Assembly: GCA_032718475.1 (NCBI GenBank)
Contig: JAUCBJ010005876.1
Location: 1-64,000 of the forward strand
From: Nemertoderma westbladi
Taxonomy: Eukaryota > Xenacoelomorpha > Nemertodermatida > Nemertodermatidae
DNA length: 64,000 nt
Direction of reading: 5' to 3'
The notes beneath the pieces are model-generated. The model ran no database searches, had not been told where the DNA came from, and saw only the letters and a list, made by a program, of their open reading frames with translations. Numbering within the stretch: position 1 is the stretch's first letter; every line of letters starts with the position of its first letter. Position numbers and translations under genes: made by a program. Shown here piece by piece: positions 21,341-32,113 of the stretch.

Positions 21341-24318
21341 TGGTAGTAAGCCATTCGAGGAGACAGTTTATGCGTTAGTAGAAGCGGACCTTTGGTAGTA
21401 AGCCATTCGAGGAGACAGTTTATGCGTTAGTAGACGCGACCTTTGCTAGTAAGCCATTCGAGGAGACAGTTTATGCGTTAGTAGACGCGGACCTTTGGTT
21501 GTAAGCCATTCGAGGAGACAGTTTATGCGTTAGTAGACGCGGACCTTTGGTAGTAAGCCATTCGAGGAGACAGTTTATGCGTTAGTAGACGCGGACCTTT
21601 GGTAGTAAGCCATTCGAGTAGACAGTTTATGCGTTAGTAGACGCGACCTTTGCTAGTAAGCCATTCGAGGAGACAGTTTATGCGTTAGTAGACGCGGACC
21701 TTTGGTAGTAAGCCATTCGATGAGACAGTTTATGCGTTAGTAGACGCGGACCTTTGGTAGTAAGCCATTCGAGGAGACAGTTTATGCGTTAGTAGACGCG
21801 GACCTTTGGTAGTAAGCCATTCGAGGAGACGTTTATGCGTTAGTAGACGCGACCTTTGCTAGTAAGCCATTCGAGGAGACAGTTTATGCGTTAGTAGACG
21901 CAGACCTTTGGTAGTAAGCCATTCGAGGAGACAGTTTATGCGTTAGTAGACGCGGACCTTTGGTAGTAAGCCATTCGAGGAGACAGTTTATGCGTTAGTA
22001 GACGCGGACCTTTGGTAGTAAGCCATTCGAGGAGACAGTTTATGCGTTAGTAGACGCGACCTTTGCTAGTAAGCCATTCGAGGAGACAGTTTATGCGTTA
22101 GTAGACGCGGACCTTTGGTAGTAAGCCATTCGAGGAGACAGTTTATGCGTTAGTAGACGCAGACCTTTGGTAGTAAGCCATTCGAGGAGACAGTTTATGC
22201 GTTAGTAGACGCGGACCTTTGGTTGTAAGCCATTCGAGGAGACAGTTTATGCGTTAGTAGACGCCAGTTTATGCGTTAGTAGACGCGACCTTTGGTAGTA
22301 AGCCATTCGAGGAGACAGTTTATGCGTTAGTAGACGCGACCTTTGGTAGTAAGCCATTCGAGGAGACAGTTCATGCGTTAGTAGACGCGGACCTTTGGTA
22401 GTAAGCCATTCGAGGAGACAGTTTATGCGTTAGTAGACGCGGACCTTTGGTATTAAGCCATTCGAGGAGACAGTTTATGCGTTAGTAGACGCGGACCTTT
22501 GCTAGTAAGCCATTCGAGGAGACAGTTTATGCGTTAGTAGACGCAGACCTTTGGTAGTAAGCCATTCGAGGAGACAGTTTATGCGTTAGTAGACGCGGAC
22601 CTTTGGTAGTAAGCCATTCGAGGAGACAGTTTATGCGTTAGTAGACGCGGACCTTTGGTAGTAATCCATTCGAGGAGACAGTTTATGCGTTCGTAGACGC
22701 GACCTTTGGTAGTAAGCCATTCGAGGAGACAGTTTATGCGTTAGTAGACGCGGACCTTTGGTAGTAAGCCATTCGAGGAGACAGTTTATGCGTTAGTAGA
22801 CGCGGACCTTTGGTAGTAAGCCATTCGAGGAGACAGTTTATGCGTTAGTAGACGCGGAACTTTGGTAGTAAGCCATTCGAGGAGACAGTTTATGCGTTAG
22901 TAGACGCAGACCTTTGGTAGTAAGCCATTCGAGGAGACAGTTTATGCGTTAGTAGACGCAGACCTTTGGTAGTAAGCCATTCGAGGAGACAGTTTATGCG
23001 TTAGTAGACGCGGACCTTTGGTAGTAAGCCATTCGAGGAGACAGTTTATGCGTTAGTAGACGCGACCTTTGGTAGTAAGCCATTCGAGGAGACAGTTTAT
23101 GCGTTAGTAGACGCGGACCTTTGGTAGTAAGCCATTCGAGGAGACAGTTTATGCGTTAGTAGACGCGGACCTTTGGTAGTAAGCCATTCGAGGAGACAGT
23201 TTATGCGTTAGTAGACGCGACCTTTGTTAGTAAGCCATTCGAGGAGACAGTTTATGCGTTAGTAGACGCAGACCTTTGGTAGTAAGCCATTCGAGGAGAC
23301 AGTTTATGCGTTAGTAGACGCGGACCTTTGGTAGTAAGCCATTCGAGGAGACAGTTTATGCGTTAGTAGACGCGGACCTTTGGTAGTAAGCCATTCGAGG
23401 AGACAGTTTATGCGTTAGTAGACGCGGACCTTTGGTAGTAAGCCATTCGAGGAGACAGTTTATGCGTTAGTAGACGCGGACCTTTGGTAGTAAGCCATTC
23501 GAGGAGACAGTTTATGCGTTAGTAGACGCGGACCTTTGGTAGTAAGCCATTCGAGGAGACAGTTTATGCGTTAGTAGACGCGGACCTTTGGTAGTAAGCC
23601 ATTCGAGGAGACAGTTTATGCGTTAGTAGACGCGGACCTTTGGTAGTAAGCCATTCGAGGAGACAGTTTATGCGTTAGTAGACGCGGACCTTTGGTAGTA
23701 AGCCATTCGAGGAGACAGTTTATGCGTTAGTAGACGCGGACCTTTGGTAGTAAGCCATTCGAGGAGACAGTTTATGCGTTAGTAGACGCGGACCTTTGGT
23801 AGTAAGCCATTCGAGGACACAGTTTATGCGTTAGTAGACGCGGACCTTTGGTAGTAAGCCATTCGAGGAGACAGTTTATGCGTTAGTAGACGCGGACCTT
23901 TGCTAGTAAGCCATTCGAGGAGACAGTTTATGCGTTAGTAGACGCAGACCTTTGGTAGTAAGCCATTCGAGGAGACAGTTTATGCGTTAGTAGACGCGGA
24001 CCTTTGGTAGTAAGCCATTCAAGGAGACAGTTTATGCGTTAGTAGACGCGGACCTTTGGTAGTAAGCCATTCGAGGAGACAGTTTATGCGTTAGTAGACG
24101 CGGACCTTTGGTAGTAAGCCATTCGAGGAGACAGTTTATGCGTTAGTAGACGCGGACCTTTGGTAGTAAGCCATTCGAGGAGACAGTTTATGCGTTAGTA
24201 GACGCGGACCTTTGGTAGTAAGCCATTCGAGGAGACAGTTTATGCGTTAGTAGACGCGGACCTTTGGTAGTACGCCATTCGAGGAGACAGTTTATGCGTT
24301 AGTAGACGCGGACCTTTG
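21341..24318. repeat. 52-bp minisatellite, about 57 copies
   Basis: Unit: GGTAGTAAGCCATTCGAGG, then AGACAGTTTATGCGTTAGTA, then GACGCGGACCTTT. Most units differ by one or two bases. Recurrent variants are GCGACCTTTGCTAG (51-bp unit), GCAGACC and GGTTG. In the first ~750 bp the GCGACCTTTGCTAG variant returns at 21436, 21643, 21849 and 22056, a four-unit higher-order period of about 207 bp. The stretch near 23330-23880 is almost homogeneous, suggesting recent expansion. Each unit contains the small inverted pair GCGT/ACGC. There are no spacers and no open frame. Confidence 0.97.
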
Positions 24319-24409
24319 AGCGATGGTTGTGAGCAACGCACTTGTTTTCTTTAAATGTTCGTCTCTAAATTTTATTTTTTCATTAATATAAATTTTATAA
24401 CAGCAAGCT

Positions 24410-24996
24410 ATGGTGACCTTGAGCGGCAAGTTTTGAAATTGTTTACTCTGTTGTAACATTTTTTTGTTCTCCCGACTTTTGCAAACTCGTTCGAACGAAT
24501 TTACAAAACTCAGGAAACAAATCTAATTGGTTGGAGTGGTTTCTATATCAACGGACATCCAATCAAGTTTGTTTCCATGATTTAGCCAATCACACTGAAG
24601 CTGCAGTCTCTTGATTACCTTTTTAGCGAATGGGTAAACAGTACCTAGACGAATCTATTTAATATACATTAATGTTGGAAACTTAAAAAATTAAGGTCTA
24701 TTACAGTTTTGAGTTGAACACTTGCATTGGAATTGTCTCATTATTAGAGAAAACTTAATTTGGTGTTTGTTGTTATAGCAACCACTCCAGCCAATTAGAT
24801 TTGTTTCCCCGAGTGTTGTAAAATTGTTCGAACGAGTTCGCAAAAGTCGGGGGAACAAAACAAAGGTTACAAAAAATAAATTTTGGTTTTCCTGAGTTTT
24901 GAAAAAAAAGCACTCCAGCCAATTAGATTTGTACGAGTTTGCAATAGTCGGTGAACAAAAAAAAGATTACAAAAATTGGCCGCTCAGGGCCACCAT
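24410..24996. mobile_element. hAT-like MITE (non-autonomous DNA transposon), member 1
   Basis: Termini ATGGTGACCTTGAGCGGC (left) and GCCGCTCAGGGCCACCAT (right) form an 18-bp inverted repeat with two mismatches. The flanking octamers AGCAAGCT and AGCAAACC agree at six of eight positions, compatible with an aged 8-bp target duplication as made by hAT transposases. Internal inverted blocks (CCCGACTTTTGCAAACTCGT against ACGAGTTCGCAAAAGTCGGG, and CAAATCTAATTGG against CCAATTAGATTTG) make most of the element self-complementary. There is no transposase. It sits ~470 bp upstream of the receptor gene start. Confidence 0.7.
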
Positions 24997-25462
24997 AGCA
25001 AACCCAAGCAGTTAATGCTGGAATTGTGTGGGAGCCAACGGCATCGGCACATTAGTTTGTGATGGGTTTACATTACAACATTTATCATTATTATTCCTTT
25101 ATTGTTAATGTGTGGTAACTAACTATGTACCAACTTGGCAGGCAATTCCTACCTATTCTATTATTACTTTATTGATGATCACTGAAAATGTGATAGAACT
25201 GTGTCGAATGGGGTTCCTATGCCAACAAACGAACCAACCAGTCATACCGTATATCTCACTAATTCTTCCTTTGAAATAAGATTATCATAACATGTAAATA
25301 ATTAACTTGGATGGTCTGTGTCTATTCATATTACAATAAACATACTCCATTCGATTGCTTGTGTAATTGATTAATGATGAAATAACCAGATAAATTAACT
25401 GACTTGACGTGGTACATCATTGTTGCTGACGTTTGTAGTTTGGAGTTGTAAGTATCACCGCG
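24997..25462. other. 5' flank of the receptor gene
   Basis: About 470 bp between the MITE and the ATG at 25463. I see no clear TATA box; the 5' UTR and promoter must lie here or in an upstream exon that cannot be seen from sequence alone. Confidence 0.4.
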
Positions 25463-26881
25463 ATGAATCTATGTGCTTTGATTACGTTTCTCCTACTTCT
25501 AAATGGATTGTTGGTCGGTGGTAGAGGTAGAGGTGGTAATCCACACACTCAGACTTTGGAGGGTTACGATATAAAGGCGATTCCAAGGAAGTCAAACAAA
25601 CCAATAGAAGTAACAATGGGGCTCTACCTCAATCAGATCATGGACTTCGATATGAACCTGAGAGTTCTGACGACATTCGTCTGGCAGTATTTAGCATGGA
25701 CTGACGAATTTCTTGGCTGGGAAGACTATCCTGATTTCGAAACCCCGTTTATATATACGGATCCTAATGAAATCTGGTTGCCGGACATAGTGGGTCTAAA
25801 CCAAGTCGATGACGTAAGGGTACGTCCAATGTTTCTGGCTAACAAGGCGAAAGTTTACCGCAACGGTTCCGTCACTTGGTTCTACCCTGTGATACATCAA
25901 ACTTCTTGCAACGTCGCTGCGAAATCGTTTCCATTCGACACTCAAGTTTGTAATATATCATTTACTTCTTGGAATTACGACGCCTCGGTCATTTCTCTCA
26001 ACTATAAGAACACCAGCGATTCTTTGGAATTTTTTATGCCATCGGGAGATTGGAGGATTCGATCGTTTAAAGCTAACAAAGAAGTCGTTTATTACAACTG
26101 TTGTCCCGATGTACCGTACCACAGTATCCACTTCATTATCGTCGTAAGTCGTTACTCAGTCTTAGATCTTTTCAACCTAATTCTCCCTGCAATCCTTCTC
26201 AATCTCATCGCCTACTTCGGTTTCTACCTACCAGCCGAGAGTGGCGAGAAGATGGGTCTTCAGATGACAGTGCTGCTTTCCGTTATGGTGTTTCAGATGA
26301 CGGTAGCTGATTCGGTACCGTCCGACGCCACTCAGATCCCGTACATTTCCTGGTATTACTTCACCGTCATTGCTCTTCTCAGCTTCAGCTGTATGCTCAC
26401 CGTCATTGTTCTGAAGATACAGAACCAGGGTCCCGCCGCTAGACCAATCCCACACTGCCTTCGTATATTGATATTTAGCGTACTGGGTCGTATTTTATGT
26501 ATGAGGATAAAAATGAACGCGCAGGGCAGAATGGTGGATCTAGACGAATCAGAAGAGGGTGAAGGTGAGGAGGAGGAAATTATATTTGCAGACACCGGCC
26601 GAAAGAAAAGCATGGCGTTGTTAGGTGATCTCCAAGGCAACCCAAAAGGTCAACTTATATATCAAGTTTACACAAAACTGAGGGAGATCTTGAATCACTT
26701 TCTGGGAGACGAAGAGGTTGGAGGTGTACAGAAGGAGTGGATTCTAGCGAGTAACGTTGTTGATCGTTTCTTCATGTGGATGTACCTGGTCTCCATGATC
26801 GGGTTGACACTCTTCTTTATGATGATGGCATACTTTGAGGGCGAAGCCACGGCTATTTCAGCTTCCGCATTCGTGGATTAG
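25463..26881 (+). CDS. Nicotinic acetylcholine receptor-like subunit (Cys-loop ligand-gated channel), single exon
   Basis: A 472-residue subunit of the pentameric Cys-loop channel family, complete in one open frame. Residues 1-20 are a signal peptide. The extracellular domain has loop D W74, a WLPDIV motif (105-110), the Cys-loop C149-C163 with 13 residues between, loop B W170, and a loop C with Y211, vicinal C213-C214 and Y219, the mark of a principal (alpha-type) subunit. Four membrane segments lie near 222-254, 262-284, 296-318 and 437-460, with a long acidic cytoplasmic loop between the last two. GEK at the start of M2 predicts cation selectivity. The loop A tyrosine that usually follows WLPDI is replaced (GLNQ), so ligand specificity may differ from classical receptors. 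Intronless coding is unusual for this family. The start is the first ATG and gives the signal peptide. Confidence 0.93.
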   Translation: MNLCALITFLLLLNGLLVGGRGRGGNPHTQTLEGYDIKAIPRKSNKPIEVTMGLYLNQIMDFDMNLRVLTTFVWQYLAWTDEFLGWEDYPDFETPFIYTDPNEIWLPDIVGLNQVDDVRVRPMFLANKAKVYRNGSVTWFYPVIHQTSCNVAAKSFPFDTQVCNISFTSWNYDASVISLNYKNTSDSLEFFMPSGDWRIRSFKANKEVVYYNCCPDVPYHSIHFIIVVSRYSVLDLFNLILPAILLNLIAYFGFYLPAESGEKMGLQMTVLLSVMVFQMTVADSVPSDATQIPYISWYYFTVIALLSFSCMLTVIVLKIQNQGPAARPIPHCLRILIFSVLGRILCMRIKMNAQGRMVDLDESEEGEGEEEEIIFADTGRKKSMALLGDLQGNPKGQLIYQVYTKLREILNHFLGDEEVGGVQKEWILASNVVDRFFMWMYLVSMIGLTLFFMMMAYFEGEATAISASAFVD

Positions 26882-29462
26882 TCTATTTGTTTTTTTTCAT
26901 CACATTTTCATTCATATGAAACTTGACTGCAACTGCCCTCTTTAACATCTTCCATTTTGTACTGACAAACTCCGGTAATTGGTTTAGCCATTAATATTCA
27001 ACCAGATAAATAATTGAATTATTTAGTGAACTAAATTTGTTATAATACAAAGATAACATTATATTGAATTATTTAGTGAACTAAATTTGTTATACCCTAA
27101 AATCTTTATCTATTTTCATACTAATTTATGAATATTTTTTATTTATATTAATATTTATGCATTTATAAAATATACATTATATTTCACTATTTCCTATTTG
27201 TAACTCAAGATCTTGTACTATCTTGTGTTTGTCAGGCCAGAATATTTCAAGTTTAAATATATGGGGGATTTTTTAAATATTTAATTATTCCATAATACTC
27301 GTTAAACGTTTTTTTTAGATAGCAAAAATATAAGAAAAAAAGATAGAGAATGGTGTCAAACAAACGTGTCCAACGGGTACCACTATCTAAATCGCTGTGT
27401 CTGTTGTGCTGGATCTGTTGTTCTGTAGTTCCGGGTATATCGCAAACTAAAGCATCATTCATTGATATTTTGGGAATGACGGTTTTCGTATATCTAATAG
27501 AGATAAGTACACTTTCTTATATAGACTCTCGGCTGCGCCCCACAACGTGTAGGTGGGAGACTGGTTTGTGGAACGCTATATAAATGTATACCGGACAAAT
27601 AGAGAATATACAGAGAACGAGAACATCACGTCAATGGGCAAAGGGGTACTTAATAGTGAAACTAAATAATTTATAAAATTAAAATTAAGCCCATTAATTC
27701 ACATTAGTATATGTTGTAAGGGGGTCTGGGTGAGGGTTTACTTAATTATTACAGGCCATCCTAATAACGAACTATTGTTGTGTAAACAGTCTAGTAGGTG
27801 ACAGGTTGTTACTTTTCCATTGCGGATCTTACAGTTGTAGCTATCCTGTGCTCGTCGAATATACTGAAGCATGTGAAAACGTGGCGATTTAAATTGTGGG
27901 ATGACACCCAAGTACGATTTGTAAATGCAATGGAGTTCCAGAATGTTGGATCAATTTCTGTAATTTTGCATCTCCTTCTAGTTGATATTGCGAGAGTTGG
28001 TCAGTTAGTTCTGTTACACTTAGTGTGCGTTCCATACATGGCGTGATTACCTAACATATGTTACGTGTTCGTAGACTTCAGTGTGGTTTGGTGAGGTGGA
28101 ACGTGGAGGGTTACACCAAGGTGATTTTAGGAATAGACAACCTGGTAAAAAAAAGTCCGTTTTAGCTAAACTTATCTGATGCACATTAGCGGCCACCGCG
28201 GCGGAAGTTCATTATAGCAGTTTTTGAACCTCGTAACGGTCACCGTTGTCTGCAGCCCATTTTCCATCAAGACCAGCCTGGATAGCAACTTTAGTTTCGC
28301 CTTAAAAGGTCAAGTCGTTGGCAAAAAGGAGTATAATTATTTCAACGAGTGTCGACTTTTTAATGTAGAACACATCAAGGATTACCAGAATGAAGACATT
28401 GTACATCAACATCCAAATGACGTAGACGCCAACTTTGGTGGAATGCCACTGCTGATAATATATGAGAACACAATGTCAATGAATTTGAGCGACACATGTA
28501 TTCATTGACATACATTATGTTTATGTACATTTTGTTAAGTATGCCGGAGCCGGAACCGGAGCCGCAATCGGAGCCGGAACCTGTCTAGAGAAACAAGTAT
28601 AATGACGGTACTAATGTGGGTGAAGTGCTAAAAGTATTTTAGTTATAAATTAAATAGTATTTATTACCTTAGTTCAAAACCAAAAGGTAGTATAAGTCGT
28701 TAAGAAAGTGTTGTATACAATATGTACTAATAATTGGGATAATCTGAGACAATAACGATAAATTAAATCATATAAATTTGCTAATAATTTTAAAGATTCC
28801 ATCAACAATGTCCAAATGTTATTGCAATTTTAGTACAGCAATAACTTCAGATCTGCAAATATAGGAAGCCAAAAAAAGGCAGTTACAATTTGGCAAAACT
28901 GCTAGGTATGTGTGAGCCTACCTTCAACCGGTGGTTAGTGCTTCACGATCACCGATAACTAAAGTTTACTGAACCATCTTCGTAATAATATAATATATTA
29001 AACCATGTAGGCCTACCCAGTCGCTTTTACTATTCCCCAAAGCTAGAAAAAGAGAAGCTCCTTAGACAAATTGTTGTTTATTATATTTATAATAAAATTA
29101 TATATATAATTTATTATTCAGGAAATTTGCAGATGATTTAGATTTTTTATTCAATCAATTCGACACGACGACTTACACAAATGGAAATGGAAATGGTGCC
29201 TGGAATACTGTATAGAATCAAACCTTTCAAACACAAATATTCTAAAATTTATTACACTATTAACATTATTGGAAAATTTTCATATCTAAAAGTACTCGAT
29301 AAAATCAAATTTAGTTTTCTAAAGAAGGCACTTTCACTATCTAAATTATCAGTATTTACATTCCTTGGTCTATCAAATGGCTGGTTGACCTACACCACGA
29401 ATCTATTATGTTCGCGGTCCCGCATTTCATAACAATACTTGAAGCAACTATAATCAACAAAA
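26882..29462. other. 3' flank of receptor gene and spacer, no further gene recognised
   Basis: A 32-bp perfect direct repeat (27013-27044 and 27063-27094, containing TTAGTGAACTAAATTTG) lies just 3' of the receptor gene, possibly in its 3' UTR. A short GGAGCC/GGAACC repeat lies at 28542-28584. The open frames at 27798-28046 and 28224-28508 have no recognisable domain and I do not call them. Confidence 0.5.
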
Positions 29463-29509
29463 CAGACCCATTCTAACGAGAGCAATGCAGTTCGTTAGGT
29501 TCTATTTGT
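29463..29509. repeat. First unit of the 51-bp minisatellite, separated from the rest
   Basis: CAGACCCATTCTAACGAGAG to GGTTCTATTTGT is one unit of the array at 30725-32113. It is cut at CTATTTGT by the foldback-like element, and the array resumes at a second CTATTTGT at 30725. Confidence 0.9.
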
Positions 29510-30724
29510 GGATCTAGGACACTCCCCCCCCCCCCCGGACAGTTCCCCCCCCCCCCCCCCCGCCCAAGTAGGACACTTCCCCCCCGGACACTTCCCCCCC
29601 GGACACTCCCCCCCCCCGGACACTTCCCCCCGGACACTTGCCCCCCCGGACACTCCCCCCAAGTGTTAAAATTAATCTGGGTGCATCAAAGCAATAAACA
29701 CAAGTTAAAGATGGTTACAGGACAAGTTGTATCTTGACAGGTTTTTTCAAAATTATAAAAGAAACATTTTTATAGTCAAATTTTGTTTGTTTTTCTTTTA
29801 ATTCCTTTAATTCTTTTAATTTCTTTTAATTGGGGGCTGCCGCCCCCAAACCCCCGCTTCTTTTGTTGGGGGCTGCCGCCCCTAAACCCCTGCTTCTTTT
29901 GTTGGGGGCTGCCGCCCCCAAACCCCCGCTTCTTTTTTGGGGGCTCTCGCCCCCAAACCCTTGCCCGTGGTGAAAGACTTTAAGAACATTTTGAAATAAT
30001 TAATTCATGTTTGTATCATCAGATAATAAATTGACTAAGCCTAAAGTAGGAACTGCATTGAATGTTAACCAAATTAATATATAAATTACTACAATATTAT
30101 ATAATTCGAAACAAAAATCCTATTAAAAATATCGCAAGTAACCAGGAAATTTAATTAATTTATCAATATGTAATGCTGAACACAGAATACAGGTCAACCC
30201 ATGTCGATTTTACCCTGGAGAGATATAATTTTGATTGCAACAATAATATTCATCCCCATCTGCTACAGTTTGAAGAAGACTATTACAAAATAATACCTTT
30301 AATTAAAACAATTAATTATCATAATTCTATAGTAAAAAAAAACAGTATATCATTCGGGGATGGAATTTATAAGTCATCTAATTAATTGTTTAAAGATTAG
30401 CAAACAATACGATGTAATTGCAAGTTGATAAAACCCATAAATAAAACTTGGATATAAAATGTAAAATCGGGATGCAAAAGATCACTTTCTGAGCTACGAA
30501 AGGAAAATTGGATACAACTTGTCTGGATACAAGCGGTCCGTTTACCTTACAAAATGAAAAATACAAATGTGCGAAGCTAAGAACAGTCGGGGGGGAAGTG
30601 TCCGGGGGGGAAGTGTCTGGGGGGGAAGTGTCCGAGGGGGAAGTGTCCTACTTGAACGGGGGGGAACTGTCCGGGGGAGAAGTGTCCGGGGGGGAAGTGT
30701 CCGGGGGGGAAGTGTCCGCACACC
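29510..30724. mobile_element. Foldback-like element with tandem-repeat inverted arms
   Basis: The left arm (29517-29663) is a tandem array of GGACACTTCCCCCC-type units. The right arm (30585-30717) is the same array in inverted orientation (GGGGGGAAGTGTCC). Both arms contain, in the same order from the outside, a variant unit GGACAGTTC(n) followed by a CAAGTA interruption and then GGACACTTCC, so they are a true inverted repeat and not two unrelated C-rich stretches. The element splits one 51-bp minisatellite unit and is flanked by the direct repeat CTATTTGT (29502-29509 and 30725-30732), an apparent 8-bp target duplication. The ~920-bp centre encodes nothing recognisable. Inverted arms made of short tandem repeats are the hallmark of Foldback elements; mobilisation by a transposase supplied in trans is my inference. 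Confidence 0.75.
29831..29962. repeat. 36-bp GC-rich tandem repeat inside the foldback-like element
   Basis: About 3.6 units start at 29831, 29867, 29903 and about 29938. Each holds the hairpin GGGGGCTGCCGCCCCC followed by AAACCCCCGCTTCTTTT. The apparent GLPPPNPRFF-type peptide repeat in the plus frame is a translation of this motif and not evidence of a protein. Confidence 0.85.
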
Positions 30725-32113
30725 CTATTTGTATATCAGACCCATTCTAACCAGAGCAATGCAGTTCGTTTGGTTCTATTTGTATTTCAGACCCATTCTA
30801 ACGAGAGCAATGCAGTTCGTTTGGTTCTATTTGTATTTCAGACCCATTCTAACGAGAGCAATGCGGTTCGTTTGGTTCTATTTGTATTTCAGACCCATTC
30901 TAACGAGAGCAATGCAGTTCGTTTGGTTCTATTTGTATATCAGACCCATTCTAACGAGAGCAATGCGGTTCGTTTGGTTCTATTTGTATATCAGACCCAT
31001 TCTAACGAGAGCAATGCAGTTCATTTGGTTCTATTTGTATATGAGACCCATTCTAACCAGAGCAATGCAGTTCGTTTGGTTCTATTTGTATATCAGACCC
31101 ATTCTAACTAGAGCAATGCGGTTCGTTTGGTTCTATTTGTATATCAGACCCATTCTAACGAGAGCAATGCAGTTCGTTAGGTTCTATTTGCATTTCAGAC
31201 CCATTCTAACGAGAGCAATGCAGTTCGTTTGGTTCTATTTCTATTTCAGACCCATTCTAACGAGAGCAATGCAGTTCGTTTGGTTCTATTTGTATATCAG
31301 ACCCATTCTAACGAGAGCAATGCAGTTCGTTTGGTTCTATTTGTATTTCAGACCCATTCTAACGAGAGCAATGCAGTTCGTTTGGTTCTATTTGTATATC
31401 AGACCCATTCTAACGAGAGCAATGCAGTTCGTTTGGTTCTATTTGTATTTCAGACCCATTCTAACGAGAGCAATGCAGTTCGTTTGGTTCTATTTGTATT
31501 TCAGACCGATTCTAACGAGAGCAATGCAGTTCATTTGGTTATATTTGTATTTCAGACCCATTCTAACGAGAGCAATGCAGTTCGTTTGGTTCTATTTGTA
31601 TTTCAGACCCATTCTAACCAGAGCAATGCCGTTCGTTTGGTTCTATTTGTATTTCAGACCCATTCTAACGAGAGCAATGCAGTTCGTTTGGTTCTATTTG
31701 TATTTCAGACCCATTCTAACGAGAGCAATGCAGTTCGTTTGGTTCTATTTGTATTTCAGACCCATTCTAACCAGAGCAATGCCGTTCGTTTGGTTCTATT
31801 TGTATTTCAGACCCATTCTAACGAGAGCAATGCGGTTCGTTTGGTTCTATTTGTATTTCAGACCCATTCTAACCAGAGCAATGCCGTTCGTTTGGTTCTA
31901 TTTGTATTTCAGACCCATTCTAACCAGAGCAATGCCGTTCGTTTGGTTCTATTTGTATTTCAGACCCATTCTAACCAGAGCAATGCCGTTCGTTTGGTTC
32001 TATTTGTATTTCAGACCCATTCTAACCAGAGCAATGCCGTTCGTTTGGTTCTATTTGTATTTCAGACCCATTCTAACCAGAGCAATGCGGTTCGTTTGGT
32101 TCTATTTGTATTT
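30725..32113. repeat. 51-bp minisatellite, about 27 copies
   Basis: Unit: CAGACCCATTCTAACGAGAG, CAATGCAGTTCGTTTGG, TTCTATTTGTATTT. As 51 is divisible by three and the unit lacks stops in two frames, it yields two overlapping open frames of 325 and 528 codons. Both are perfect 17-residue repeats and I regard them as non-coding. Variants CCAGAG with GCCGTT dominate the right third, while GTATATCAG is commoner on the left, so expansion was regional. Each unit carries a CTAAC and a TTTGTATTTCAG. Confidence 0.95.

Noticed and set aside
21341-24318. Regular 52-bp repeats resembling a CRISPR array
   Set aside because: Units are contiguous with no unique spacers, and the host is eukaryotic. It is a minisatellite.
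28224-28508. 94-codon open frame as a possible small gene
   Set aside because: No recognisable domain, no coding-type composition and no transcript-like context. Open frames of this length are expected by chance here.
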